This document shows, piece after piece, positions 23,436-35,477 of a DNA stretch of 64,000 nt. Origin of the DNA: Typhlomys cinereus. Taxonomy: Eukaryota > Chordata > Mammalia > Rodentia > Platacanthomyidae. Position numbers and translations under genes: made by a program. The DNA lies in the NCBI GenBank assembly GCA_023101885.1, contig JALPQD010000825.1:248001-312000 (forward strand). Reading direction: 5' to 3'. How positions within the stretch are numbered: position 1 is the stretch's first letter; every line of letters begins with the position of its first letter. The notes under the pieces are model-generated. The model was not told the origin of the DNA, searched no databases, and saw only the letters and a list, made by a program, of their open reading frames with translations.

Positions 23436-26239
23436 ACTGCCAAACTCCAGTCTCATGCCTTGGGCTGCTTGGGGGGGCATGGGTCATCCCAGGACCCCTC
23501 AAAGCCTGGCACCCCAGCACCCCAAGCCTGGCCTTCCTGGGCCTGCCCAGACACAGGTGGCCTTGTTCCAGCTGGCCAGTGGGTCTGACCCAGGCTCAGG
23601 CCACAGAGAGAAGGTGGTGGGGCCAGGGTGGGGTCTGCGGCCCCAAGCACCGCCTCCCACCTGGGGTGGACCCCCAGGGCAGCTCAGCCTCAGAGTGGAC
23701 AGAATGCTCCGTTCTGGGGTCACAGAGATCTGGGGGAGGGGCGCAGATGTGCCCCAGGGAACCAGATTGAATTAGTTTTGGTCCTGCTCAGCCCTGGGGC
23801 TGCTCCCGCCATCTGGCCAGACCCTCAGCCCCAGATGGGAGACCAAACTGGGCTGGGTCAGGCCTGGCGGCCACAGGCTACAAAAAAGGTTAGCCAGAGC
23901 CAGGGCACAGGATGACGTTCACCCTCACACCCAGCCCTCCTGGGTTAGATAAACACCCAGCCTAGCAGGCCCCCTTGAGTCAAGAGATAGTGCCAAGAGC
24001 CCCCTCCAGACTTCTTCCTAGCAACCTCCCCTCGCCATCCACACCCCACAGGGCCTCTAGTCTTCTGTGTGCTGTGCCGCTCTGGGCAAGCCTCCGCTTT
24101 GAGCTGTGACCATCTGGGGTTAGGGGACCCCGAGGAGCCTCCTGGGCCTCAGACACTTGGCATGAGGCCAAAGACCCGAAGGAGGAAGACAGCAGCTTCC
24201 GGGCGATTCTGCATACCTCTTCAGAAAAGATCAAAAAATGAACCAGGTTCAGGGGTCACCGTGACCTTGGCCCTGCTGGAAATGTGACAAGAGTGAGTGA
24301 TAAGGGAAGCAGGGATCTTGTGTGCACACACACACGTGTCCCAGCTAAAAGATCCCACGAAGCTGCAGAAGGAAACCCCCATCTCAACAAAATAAAAATA
24401 AGATGGCAAGATCATTACCATGAATAAAAAAAGGTCAGGCAGCCTAGGCAAGACAGGCAGAGGGACTTCCAGGCCAATCCACAGACTCGTGAAATGGTGA
24501 CTTGTCACCCCATAATGTCCCTAGGATGTCCCGTCTCCCCTCACCCCAAGTCTGTGGTGACAGGTGTACTTTTTACATGGGTTCCGGGGATTCAAATTCA
24601 GGTCTTTAGGCTAGAGCTTCTCCAGGGTCTTTTCTGAGACGGAGTATCCACAGCCCAGGCTGGTCTTCCACTCCCCATGCACCCAAGACTTGATCTTCCC
24701 ACCTCCACCCCCTCCCAATGCTGGGGTGACACATTTGTGCCACCAGGTGGGACAATAATTCTCCAGAGGACGAGGTCACGAGGAACGTGACCTCCAGAAT
24801 GTCACACACATAAAGCATTCTGAGATGATTTTGTTATTTTTAATCTGTCATTCAGCCCCTTCATGGGGGGGCCTTTCGGACCCTGTGGCCACGCTAGCCA
24901 GGTCGACGGCTGCTTGGAAACCCAAGAAAGGGTGTGTGTGGCTGGGGCCAGGTGCGGTGAAACCCAGTTCCCACGACTTTAATATTTTAAGAGGTGAAAC
25001 TTAATATTTAATGTTTGCAAATTTAGTATCTTTCCAGAAGTCAAAGAGAGGTAGAATCAGAAGGGGGCAGAGATTTAGCAGGGACACCACGGTCATCTGG
25101 GACACTGGGTCCCTGCCCCCCCTTCCCTGCTGTCCCACCTGGATCCCACCCTTCCAGCTCCCCAGTGAGTGCTGAAGATGTGGAAGGACACATGGTCCTG
25201 GGATGCCCCAGGACACCGTCCCACAGCAGTTTCTAGAAGGTTCTGAAGGTAGACAAGATCTAAGGGTGCCTGAGCCAGCCTGCCACTTGCTCCCCCCTCC
25301 CCCCCACTCAACTGCCTGGTCTGAGAAGAGCTTTGGCTGGTGCCTACGGCAGCTGAGGCACAAAGATGGAGAGCAACCGACCCGGGATCACAGCCCCCCT
25401 TTCCCTGCAGCTCCCATCGCCCCTAGCTGTGGCATGGAGACAGAATGAGGTTCACATCTGACGGGGGTGGGGGGTGGGGGAGTAGGGGGCAAAGGTCCTG
25501 GACTCTGGCCCCAGCACTGTGGAATCTGGGTGTGTGGCCTGTCACCCCAGCACTGGAGAGGTGGAGGCGGAAGGGTCAGAAGCTCAGGGTCAGTCTGGCT
25601 ACAGGGAAGGAAAGAAAGGGAGGGAGGGAGGAAAGAGGGGAGACAGGGGGGACAGGAACAGAAGGGTCCAGTCTTCTTTCTCACAGCCCAGTCCCTGCCT
25701 GTCCGGGGCAGCCAAAAGGTGGCCTCAGGGAACCCCAAGAAGCACCAGGGGAGCCACGCAGACCGGGATCCTCTGCCACTGGAGCTGGTGGGAGATGTTT
25801 CTGGAGGGGTGGACAGGAGTGGGAGAGGGGCGGCGCCTGAAGCTGGGGATCCCCTCAGAAAGACAGAGCTGAGCCAAGGCACCCCAGGGTACCCAGTCCC
25901 ACAACTCAGCTGGGACCCTTCTTCCCTCCCCGACTCCCTGTCTACACTGGTCAGTCTGAAAGCTTCCAGAACACAGGATGGGGGATCTTGGTCTCACACA
26001 ATAAATGACCTGAGCCCCTCCCACCTGAATCTTCTCAGGGTGTCTGTTCAGGGTCCTGGTCAGTAGCCCCAGGTCCCTCCACTTGATCACCCTCCTCGGG
26101 TGGACCTGACCAACAGGACCCATGACTATCCCAGGTGCAAAGGTCCTATGGTCACCAAGCAAAAGACAAGAGCGGGGCTCAAGGATGAACGTAGATGATC
26201 TGGGGTGACGAGGTAGGGACACCAAACCTAACCCAAGAC

Positions 26240-26460
26240 AGGGAGGGCTGGGGGCGGGGCTCAGAGGGAGAGTGACAGCCCAGCATCCTCATGACTGGGG
26301 CAGGGCTTGGCGAGAGAGTGACAGCAGCATTCTCAGGGAGGGCTGGGGGCAGGGGTCAGAGGGAGTGACAGCCCGGAGTCCTCAGGGAGGGCTGGGGACG
26401 GGGCTCCGAGGGAGAGTGACAGCCTGGCGTCCTCAGGGAGGGCTGGGGCGGGTTTCCCCA
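26240..26460 (+). repeat. Tandem array of ID-SINE-head units, about four to five copies
   Basis: Units of roughly 40-55 bases built on GGGCTGGGGGCGGGGCTCAG then AGGGAGAGTGACAGCCCAGC and ATCCTCAGGGAG. The wording parallels the A-box half of ID elements (GGCTCAGTGGTAGAGTG...GCCTAGCAT). The second unit is the most altered. Confidence 0.8.
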
Positions 26461-26957
26461 GCACCACCAAGCACAGAACGGAGGGAAAGAAATCAATGCA
26501 CAGGGAAGTTTTCCGGGAATGCAGACGAGCAAATGCCCCAAGAACCACAGGGAGAAGGAGGCGCCAACCCCAAGGCCATCAGATACCCCCTGAGCTACGG
26601 AACTGTACAGAGCCCCGTCAGGGTCCCTCGGGGGCCAGAGGGCGAGCCTGCCCCACACTGCAATAGAGAGGGGGATATATACAGGGAGGGCGAGAGGGCT
26701 TGGCGGCTTAGGTGTCTGTGTCCAAACCTAGAGCCCCGAGTTCGATCCTCAGGAGCCCCATGATGAGGCTCACTTCTGAAAGTGTCCTCTGTGCACATAT
26801 GAGACCCCCTCCTTCCTTTCCTTCTTAACAGGGTCTCATGTCACCCAGGCCAGCCTGGATCCCCTAATCTGCTGCCTCCACCTCCCCAATGCTGGGGTGA
26901 CAGGCCTGCACCTTGATGACTGGGTTAGAACCTATTTCTTTAAGTTTTTTTAAGTTA

Positions 26958-27130
26958 TGGGACTGGGGAGGTGGCTCAGAAGTTAAGCCTCTGCCACAAG
27001 AGGCAAAGGACCTGAGTTCAAATCCCAGATCCCAGGTAAAAATGCTGGACGGAAATAGCAGCGGCCAGCACTTCCTGCCCTAGTGGGCAGAGCCTGGGGA
27101 AACCCAGAGGGAAACAAAAAGACCCACAGG
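26958..27130 (+). repeat. Older tRNA-derived SINE
   Basis: Head GACTGGGGAGGTGGCTCAGA, B-box region GGACCTGAGTTCAAATCCCA, then the family body with GGGCAGAGCCTGGGGAAACC. Confidence 0.75.
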
Positions 27131-28129
27131 TCTCCTCCGCTTCTAGAATGGGGGGAGGAGCCACGGGGGGGCACCACCCGATGTCTCCTACCCGCTGCCA
27201 GAGTAGCAGGCAGAAGCTTTTCACGGTGAGTCATTCTGTCACAGGGAGGTCTGCTGAGGGATGCAGCATGGGGACTCCCTTAGCCTGCACCCCTCCCACT
27301 TCCCTCCCAGACAAGCAGCTCTGGGTGATGAGTCCTGCCAGGCAGCCCCTTCCTCCTGCCCCCAGCCCCCCCATTTCCCAGTCACAGGATCCACTCAGGT
27401 GGTCCGTCTTCATGGTAACATCCATCACTCTGCAGTCGTAACCTTGGTAACCAGGTGTCACCAGAAAGGCTGTGACCCTCCCCGGCCCTCTACCTTGTGC
27501 CCCCCCACCAAGACAGTGCCCCAGAAATGCCGAGTGGGACTCACAGGAGAGGGAGCAGTGGCTGGGCCCAGAAGAGGCAAGGGATCATTCTGGGGTCACA
27601 CAGGACAAATGCACAGACTCCTTCATACACACCCCACAGGTCTCCGACCCCCCTCCCGCCGCTTACTAAACACCTGGTGTACAAAGGAAGCCAGTAAAGA
27701 AGGTCTTGGGGGCGGGGAGCTCCCCATGGGTCTCTGCTCAGATGGGGGTCTCAAAAATAAACTCCATCCCAGCCCCCCCCCCCAGCTGCTCCGGAGAGAG
27801 GAATTGTCCCAGGCAATCACAGAATATCTCAGGAGGCAGCAGGGGAGGGGACACCGGTGGGGCAGAGGGCAGGAACTGCCCGTGCAAAGGTCCTGAGGTA
27901 CTAGCTGGTGTGGCCCCCGAATTCTGCTCTGCCCTCTGGTATCTTTCTGCAGATAGATGGAGCCCCCCACTGCCCTGCCATGTCCTCTGGGTCAACTCAG
28001 AAAGCTTCAGATCCCGTTTGCAGAGAACTCTGAGTCCAGACTTGACCAGCACAGGGCAGTGGCCTGGTGTACTGGGGTCTGTCTGCCCCCCACCCGCCCC
28101 CCAGAGAAGACCCATGGTCCTCGTAGCAT

Positions 28130-28175
28130 TATTACTTATATTGGCTTTGTACACAGTAGGTGCTCAATAAATCCC
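28130..28175 (+). repeat. MIR SINE 3' part
   Basis: ACACAGTAGGTGCTCAATAA is the conserved 3' end of mammalian MIR elements. The AATAAA in it is therefore probably not a gene's poly(A) signal. Further MIR-like pieces lie near 30495-30525 (TTCCCATCTGTAGAATGGGG) and 31665-31690 (GGAGCCCAGTAAATGCTAGG). Confidence 0.7.
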
Positions 28176-29089
28176 TCTCTGCCCAGAGTTATCACAGCCC
28201 TAGAGGGTGAGAGAGGGGGGACCGCCCGCCTGGGGTCCGGCGGGTGTGGCTAGCTGTGACGGCAGTGTTGGGGACCGCCGAGGGGGCGTTGCCCCCTCAC
28301 CCCAGCCTGAAAGGGAACCGCCCACCGCTCTGCTGCGTCCCCCTGGGACATGGTTTCTGGGCTTCTGGCCAACGCGACAGGCTGGGCACGGAGCCTGTTT
28401 GAGTCACAGGTGGCAGCTCGGGCCGCGCCGAAGCGGCCAGAGGACATTGAGGGCGGGGGACCGGGCGGCGCCCCGCACCCGGGCCTGGATGGCTCACCCC
28501 TCGCGGGGACACATACAACTGCAGGCCTCCAGCATCCACTTTGCGACAGTGAGGACGGAACCAGGTCCAGAGGTCATCGCCGAGGTCTCCGCACTACATG
28601 CGGTGAATGCCCCGCCCACGGTACCTGGGGGCCTCCTCTGGCCCTCTATCCTCTCTCCTCTCCCACAGCAAGAGTCCCTTAAGCAGGGCGGCTCCGAGGC
28701 TGGGCAAGGATTCTGCCCTAACTCCTTCCCCCACACACAAAGGGCGCCCAGGTTCCTCGCTCTGAGCCAGCAGCCAGGCAGAGTGGGGCCCCCTCTTGTC
28801 TTGGGGTCCCTGCGCCCCTGTTCTCTATGGACTGGGAGTACCGTTAGGAAGAGAAACTGAGTCAGGGAGAGTGGGATTGAGGACTTGATGGGGCCCAGGG
28901 TCCCTGGGGAGATGGGAGGCGGAGGTCGGGTTGGCGGGATCCCCAAGGCAGTGGGGAGCACTTGGGAATGGGCAGAGCTGGTCTGGCCTAGTACAGGTCA
29001 GCAGGCCGCAGAGCAGGGGGCGGCTTTGGGAAGCTTCCACCTGGTGGTCAGTCACCCTTCGGGGAGCCCCCCACAGCCCTCCTCATGCC

Positions 29090-29350
29090 ATTTCGTGGGG
29101 TCCACCCCCAACGCCCCGCGGCCCCCCTCTCCGCCCCTCCCCGCTTCGCGCAGCCGCGGGGTCCTGCGCTTCCCCCACCTGCGCGCACGTGGCTCGCGCC
29201 ACCTGCGGCCCCGCCGCGCGCGGCGGCCGCGCGTCCTCACGGAGCGTCGGGGACGCGCACGGGGCGCGCACGGCGGAGCCCGGGAGGCGGCGGCGGCTCG
29301 TGTCGCTCTGCGCGCCGCAGCCCGCGCCGTGTCCGCGGCGGAGCCGCCAG
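29090..29350 (+). promoter_or_regulatory. LINGO3: CpG island with probable LINGO3 promoter and non-coding first exon
   Basis: Very CpG-rich sequence ending in a strong splice donor at 29350 (GCCGCCAG followed by GTGAGTG). The LINGO3 coding exon at 35464 begins with an acceptor 14 bases before its ATG, so an upstream non-coding exon must exist. This is the only strong CpG-island plus donor on the correct strand between LSM7 and LINGO3. The link is an inference; the open frames here are a by-product of base composition. Confidence 0.55.
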
Positions 29351-32300
29351 GTGAGTGACCCCGGGGACCCCCGAGCACCCCGCTGCGTCCGCCCCGGGTC
29401 TCTGCGCACGGCTCCCCGACAAACTTCGGAGGTCCCTCTGCCCCGCCCCCGGAGTGTTGAGCTGCGGGGACGCGGGAGACGCAGGGCGCGGGTGTGGGTG
29501 GGGGAGATCCGGGGGCGCAGTTCAGGGCGCCCCCTTGTTGCGCGCACGCGGGAAGGGGACGTGCGCTGCGGCGGGGGCAGAGGGGGAGCGCCGCGGATGA
29601 AGCCGCAGCCCCGCGCCCTGCCGGCCCGGCCCCCGCAGCACACGGGGGCGTTTGGGGTCCCCACTGGGATTCCCACGCATCCTCGCGGTCCGGGTCCCGT
29701 GGGGGAGGGACTCGGAGTGCCGTCCCAACCTCCTCCCCATCACCCCGCGGTCCTGTGTCCCGGCATCACCCAGCATGGCGGGGGCGTCCGTCCATCCCAG
29801 CCAGTCCTAAGGTCGGGCCTGGTGTCCCTCGGACGCCGAGGCCAGGCCGGGAAGAAGACCTCCCCAAAGCCTCATTCAACAAGTTGAGGGGGACAGCGCT
29901 TGAGTCCAGTCCGTTTCAAGAAAGCATCCCAGGGGGCTCCCACGACACAGGTGTCCCGGGAGCCCTTCCCCTTGGTGGGGAAGAGTCAGAATTCAGTGGT
30001 CTCACATCCTTGGAATGTACTGGAGAGAACCATCTTGTGTCTGGTGTGGGGGGGTACAGAGTGGGAGGTCGAAGCCCACGGGTGGCAGAGGCTGTGTGGG
30101 GAACCTTCTGGGCAAGGTGGACTCTCCAGCCCCAGCACAACCCAGGAGGGCTCCTGGGAGGAGGCTGCCAGGCCAGCTATGACAGTCGAGTGAGATCTTC
30201 AGTCTCGAATCCTGCTGGGGTGACCCGGGTTCAATATCTCGGACATCCTCCCCCAGGGGCATCTAGGGGAAACAGGACCCCCCCCCCCAGAACACCAAGC
30301 TCCACATGTCAAGGGGCAACCAGGGTGGATGAGACCCTCTGGCACCCCGGTTCCTTCTGGCAGTTGGTGACCCACTCAGCAGTAGTGCCCCCCACAGCAA
30401 CACCCCTCCCACATCAAGCTAATCCTAACTCTAACTCTGGGGATCCAACACAGCCTTGGGTGGTGCTTACTGGTGCCCCAAGCACGCTCCCACCACGGCT
30501 CAGTGTTCCCATCTGTAGAATGGGGGTGGCCGCTGCCATCCGCCCCTGATGCAGCCCTCTCTCCTCGCCATCGCTCCCTGCCGCCCCTGACTCATCCGCC
30601 TAGTCACCAGGTAGAAAGTCTTTCTGGAAGAACACTTCCTTGCAGGCCTGGTCTCCGGGTGGGCACCTAGGGTGAGCCGCCCACCACCTTATGCATCAAT
30701 CTGGAGCCTTGGAGGGGAAGGAAAAAAAAGAACTAATACACTGGTTCCCATGGTGAGCGGGGGACCACTGTGACCCTCAGTCTCCTTTTCCCAAGGATGA
30801 TGCCATTCTTCCCACCCTCTGGGCTATAAAAGTGTCCAGAGCTAAAGCTTTCTCCCCTTCCCCAGTCGAGACCCCCCCCTTCCCCTGGGCACAGGTTGGT
30901 AAAGTGGGTCAGGAGCCCACCCCCACCCCAACCCCGTTCCCAAAAAGATGGTGGACAGGGTCTCCTGGCAGGTGGGACAAACACTAATTAGGACGGTAAG
31001 TGATTAAAAGCCCTGGGGGGGGCCTCAGATCTAGGACAGAAGATGCGTCGCTCTTGGGGGGGGCTGACAGTGTCCCCAAATGTAGAATTCAGAGAGAGGA
31101 AGGCAGGCGTGGGACCCACGACACCTGTCTGTGATAAAGGCAGGAGCGGGGTGCTTCTTGCTCAGATACAGGCCCAGATTGTGGGAGTCAGAGGACGGGA
31201 GGCTGCCGAGGGCTGGGGCCCCTAATTCTCGTGGGGTCACCCTCCAGACATGTGTCCGCTGTGGCCTCCCTGCAGCCTGGGAGGGACCGTGGCACCATCT
31301 TGGACTGCGCCCAGAACCCACAGCTAGAATGCCAGAGGAAGAGAACCGCACTTTCCAGATGCACCACGGGGGGCAGATCTGGGTTGGGGGAGGTGGCAGC
31401 GACCTGCCTTGTGGCTGAGGAGATGTCAGTCAGAGCCTGGGGGGAGCTGAGCCCCTTCTGTCTCCCCAGAAACGGGAATCGGGCTGGGGAGGAGGCTCAG
31501 TGCACCCTCCCAGTTCCTGCCGGGCAGACGTCCCAAATGAGGGACTGAGCAGTCACCCTTCGGCTTGCAAACAACTCCCTGGCCAGGTGCAAGGTGGGCT
31601 GGCTTCTCCCTGCACCTCCATAGAGCACCCGGTCTCCGCACTTGGTATACAGCCGCACTTGGTATACAGCCGGAGCCCAGTAAATGCTAGGAGGAAGGGA
31701 GGGGCAGGACCCAGATAGATCAGGGCTGCACACGAAGCACGTCCAACCCAGGCAGCACATGGTAGAATCTTCTAGAAGAGACCACTGCCCCAAAGCCTGC
31801 GGGTCTATCTGCCTCTCACCCCAGCGTGGGGAGCTGAGGGCGGGATGGGGGGGCAAGCTCTGGAAAGGGGGGAGTACATGGGGTCCCTGTGTGTTGTAAC
31901 ATACATTCCCAAGGTTGCTGTCAAGTATATTTCTTTTTTTTTTTTAATGTTTCCTTAATTTATTTATCCGAAAGGGAAACTAGGTGCAGAGAGGGGTACA
32001 GGTCAGAGGTCAACTTTCAGAAGTCAGTTCTCTCCTTCCACCTTGCGGGCTTCCAGGCATCGAACTCAGGACTCCAGGTTTGCATGCAGTCACCTGATCT
32101 GCTGAGCCATGTCGCTGGCCCCTGTGGTTCTTAGACCCACTGAACAATACCTCAACCCAAGTCCAGTGGTGTGTTTGACCCTTCCTGACTGCAAGTCCCA
32201 CCTACCCCTTAAATTGAGTCACCCCGCTGTGTATCTGCCCCTTGGAGAGGTCTTGCCCGCATCCTACCCCACATGCTTTCTCACACCCAGAACTCCATTC

Positions 32301-33867
32301 CCTGGTTCTCTGGTTCCTGTGTCCACCTGTCCAGGGACGGGGCTGGGGTGACTTGATCCCACCCCTCCCAGGCCATGGGGGGAGCTGAGCGCTTGCCTTT
32401 CCCAGCACTGTGGCCCCATTTGCTTTCTCCCGGAAGTACCTCCAAACCAGGGGTCAATTCATTTCTTTGCTTTTCTTTCCTGTGTCTTCAGACCTGGAAG
32501 CCACATGGCGTGGGATGCTGTGGTGGGAAATGTCCAGGACAGGAAGTGGATCAGAGGGTGTCGGGGTGCTAAGGAGAGGGTGGGTGACTGCTCATGGGGC
32601 TTCCTTCTGAGGTGGCAGAATGTTCTAGAAGCAATAGTCACTTATGTCTGTGAACACACTAAAGGCACGAGGTGAACGGGTGGTGTCACAGCCTTTAGCT
32701 CAGGGCGGTTGCCAGGCAGGGGCTGGGAGGGCTGGACAGGAGTCTTTGGGCAGGGTGGGTGGGTCACCCCAGAACTCTCAGTGCCAGGCTGCCTGGCTCT
32801 CCATGCACTGTCCTTTGGGTCTAGCCTCAGACACAGCTCTCGGTGGCTAGCGATCAGCTTAATTGACCCCGGCAAAGCCCTGGCATGGGCTGGGACAGAA
32901 GGTTCCAGAATGGAACCCCAACTCCACATCAGAGCTGGTGAAAGGCAGGTTCCCAAGGTGGGGTGCACAGCTGCGGAGGGACAGACCCGCAGATAGCTGG
33001 GAGGGTCTCTCGATGGATCCCCCCAGGCTGGCTGTATGTCCAGACAGCTGCGTGTTCCCCCCCATACACCGCGCAGAGGGGATGAGTGGGGCGGGTCTGT
33101 GGGAGGGGTTGGGGTTGACAGATCTGGGTCACCCCTGGAGTGACCCCTGCCGGGCAGCCTCAGGAGAGGCTCCGACCCGCGTGGCGGGAGTAATTATAGC
33201 CACAGCGCTCCCGGGCACACGACAGGGATTTTTCTCCCGTGCTCCGGCAGGGACAGCCAGAGGGGCGCGGGTTCTATCGGGGTCACACAGCAAGGGACCG
33301 CCCGAGTTTTTCAGAAGCTGTGAGCCGGCCACTCCCGGCCTGTCAGGACTAGACAGCGCCCATGGCCTCTCGTGGCGTGGACCAGAAGCCACTCAGAGGA
33401 CCTTTTGTGCAGCTCATCTGCAGGGATTCAGAGGTTGAAGGCCAGCCTGAGCTTTGGGAGCCCCTGTTTCTAAGAATATACCCGGGCCGGCAAGACGGCT
33501 CTGCAAGACAAGAGGCTTGCAGCCAGGCTTGGTGACCTGAGTTCCATTCCTGGAACAGGGTGGTTGGTACCGGGAAGAATCAAGGAGCTGGGGGTGATAG
33601 GTAGTCAAAGTGCTTAGGGGGCAGCATGAGGTCCCTGGAGCCCACAGAGAGGGCAGAGAGGGCGATGTGTGTGTCTCACCCCAGAGCTGGGGGGAGACAG
33701 GGAGGGGGAGACAGAAGAATCTCGGGGACTCGTGTCAGTCAACTGATGGGGGTTTAGGGGAGAGGAAGACACCGAGGTTGACCTCTGGCCTCCACAACGC
33801 CGTGAACCGGTGAAAACACACACCAGAGAAAGAGAGGAGGAGAGAGGGAAGATAGGAAAGTGGTAGG

Positions 33868-34090
33868 CCACGCCCCCAGCCCTCCCCGAGGGCGCTGGGC
33901 TGTCACTCTCCTTCTGAGCCCTGCCCCCAGCCCACACTGCAGAATGCTGGGCTGTCACTTTCCTCTGAGCCCCGCCTCCAGCCCTCACTGGAGGATGCTG
34001 GGCTGTCACTCTCCCTCTGAGCCCCGCCCCCAGCCCTCACTGAGGCTGCGGGGCTATCAGTCTCCCTCTGAGCCCTGCCCCTGGCCCCAG
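33868..34090 (-). repeat. Tandem array of ID-SINE-head units, four copies
   Basis: Four units of about 55 bases sharing ATGCTGGGCTGTCACTCTCC and CTCTGAGCCCCGCCCCCAG. They are the reverse complement of the array at 26240-26460 and match the pair at 5793-5887. Each unit carries a GC-box-like CCCCGCCCCC or CCCTGCCCCC. Confidence 0.82.
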
Positions 34091-34519
34091 TGCTCTTCCC
34101 TCCTACCTAAGCCCACAAAATCCTACTGAGTAGGTGGCCCCCCCATAGTTGATCTCTGACACAGGAAACCATCCGGCTGGCAGGATGGAGGGGAGCTGGG
34201 GGCTGCCCCCCGGGGGGGGGGGGCTTCAGCTGCTAAGATGCCTAAAATATCTCAGTGGCAGATGGACGTGCTGTGGCAGGAGGGGCTGGCTCCTGGGCTG
34301 GCTGCCGCCCATGCCCTTCCCCCATCTTGACCCCGAGGGTCTAGGCTACAACCAGGCAGAGTAAACTCTGGGGGAGTAAGGGGAGGGGGTCCGGGGAGAC
34401 GTGCACTGTAGGGTGTTTCAGACCACAGCGGGTTCAAAGCCAGGTCACGAAGGAGGTGTGGGGGGAGCGGTGCCCCATCCAGTATGTCACTGGCACGTGC
34501 CTGACGTTCACAGGCCTGT

Positions 34520-34770
34520 CAGGCCCCCCAAGACAGTCCTTCCTGCCTCAGGGACCCCCAAGACTGTCCTTCCTGCCTTCACAGCCCCCCAAGACAGTCC
34601 TTCCTGCCTCAGGGACCCCCAAGACTGTCCTTCCTGCCTTCACAGCCCCCCAAGACTGTCCTTCCTGCCTCTAGGGTCCCCCAAGACCATTCTTCCCACC
34701 TCCAGGGCCCCCAAGACTGTCCTTCCTGCCTCAGGGTCCCCCAAGACTGTCCTTCCTGGCTCTCCCAAAC
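34520..34770 (+). repeat. Minisatellite with about 30-base unit
   Basis: About eight copies of CCCCCAAGACTGTCCTTCCT followed by GCCT plus a variable CAGGGA or TCACAG linker, alternating ACTGTCC and ACAGTCC versions. It lies in the probable LINGO3 intron. Confidence 0.88.
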
Positions 34771-35277
34771 TCTGGTGCTCTTGAAGTGTCTGGGCCTTTC
34801 CTCTTGCTCCCCGTAGATCTGGCCATTGTCACCTGGCTTGTCATCCTCTGCACGCGCTTGTGAGGGGGCCTCCTGTAGCCCTGCCCACGTTGTAGCCGAG
34901 GCTAACCCTAAACTCCTGTTCCCCGGGCCCCTACCTCCCAAGTGCCAGGGTGACTAGTGTTTGATGTGTTTGAGAGAGTCTCATGTAGCTCAGGCTGGAC
35001 TTGGACCCCGTGTAGCCAAGGATGACCCTGAACTCACACAAAACTGGTGCTTTTAAAATACACAACTCAGTGTGTTTTGGTACCTGACCATCATCACTAA
35101 TTCCAGAACATTCCATCACAACAAAGAAAGTCAGCGTGAGCCATCATCCCCATCCCCAACCCCCATGACTCCACCTCCCATCTCTGGATTCTCCTGTTCT
35201 GGAACTTTCCTGTCATCTTGGTGAGCATGGTGGCCTCCAGCCCCCCCCACGCTGTGGCCTGTGGCAAGGTGTTGGAG

Positions 35278-35280
<3 letters not shown>

Positions 35281-35310
<30 letters not shown>

Positions 35311-35336
35311 TGTGTGTGTGTAGTGCGTGTGTGTGT
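35281..35336 (+). repeat. (GT)n microsatellite
   Basis: GT dinucleotides interrupted by TAG and TAGTGC, about 140 bases upstream of the LINGO3 coding exon. Confidence 0.95.
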
Positions 35337-35477
35337 AGATCCCCAAGGGGGTCCGGTGGTTTGAATCTCCCCGTGGGTGTGGCTCATTGTGCCACAGTGA
35401 GCGGGGTTGGGGTGGGGATGGGGGGCGTGATGCTGTGCTGATGTCCCCCACGTGCCCGCCCAGGTGCCCCCAGCATC

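Larger units (their letters stand above)
23436..29080. other. Intergenic region between LSM7 and the LINGO3 CpG island
   Basis: No conserved coding exon was recognised. It contains A-rich and B1-like fragments (about 24350-24430 and 24600-24760), the ID-head tandem array at 26240-26460, a tRNA-derived SINE at 26958-27130 and a MIR fragment near 28130-28175. A CTCF-like word CCACCAGGTGG lies near 24741. Confidence 0.65.
29351..35463. other. Probable LINGO3 5' UTR intron, repeat-bearing
   Basis: No conserved coding sequence was recognised. Contents: the tail of the CpG island to about 29620, MIR-like pieces near 30500 and 31670, an 18-base tandem duplication (GCACTTGGTATACAGCC type) at 31637-31672 and a tRNA-derived SINE near 33484-33600. 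Also an ID-head tandem array at 33868-34090, a minisatellite at 34520-34770 and a (GT)n run at 35281-35336. Confidence 0.6.

Noticed and set aside
28160..28170. AATAAA near 28165 as a gene poly(A) signal
   Set aside because: It is part of the MIR 3' consensus and no gene ends there.
29494..30549. Open frame of 351 codons beginning in the LINGO3 CpG island
   Set aside because: Composition follows the CpG island and then runs into intron sequence with no domain or conserved feature; no splice logic supports it.
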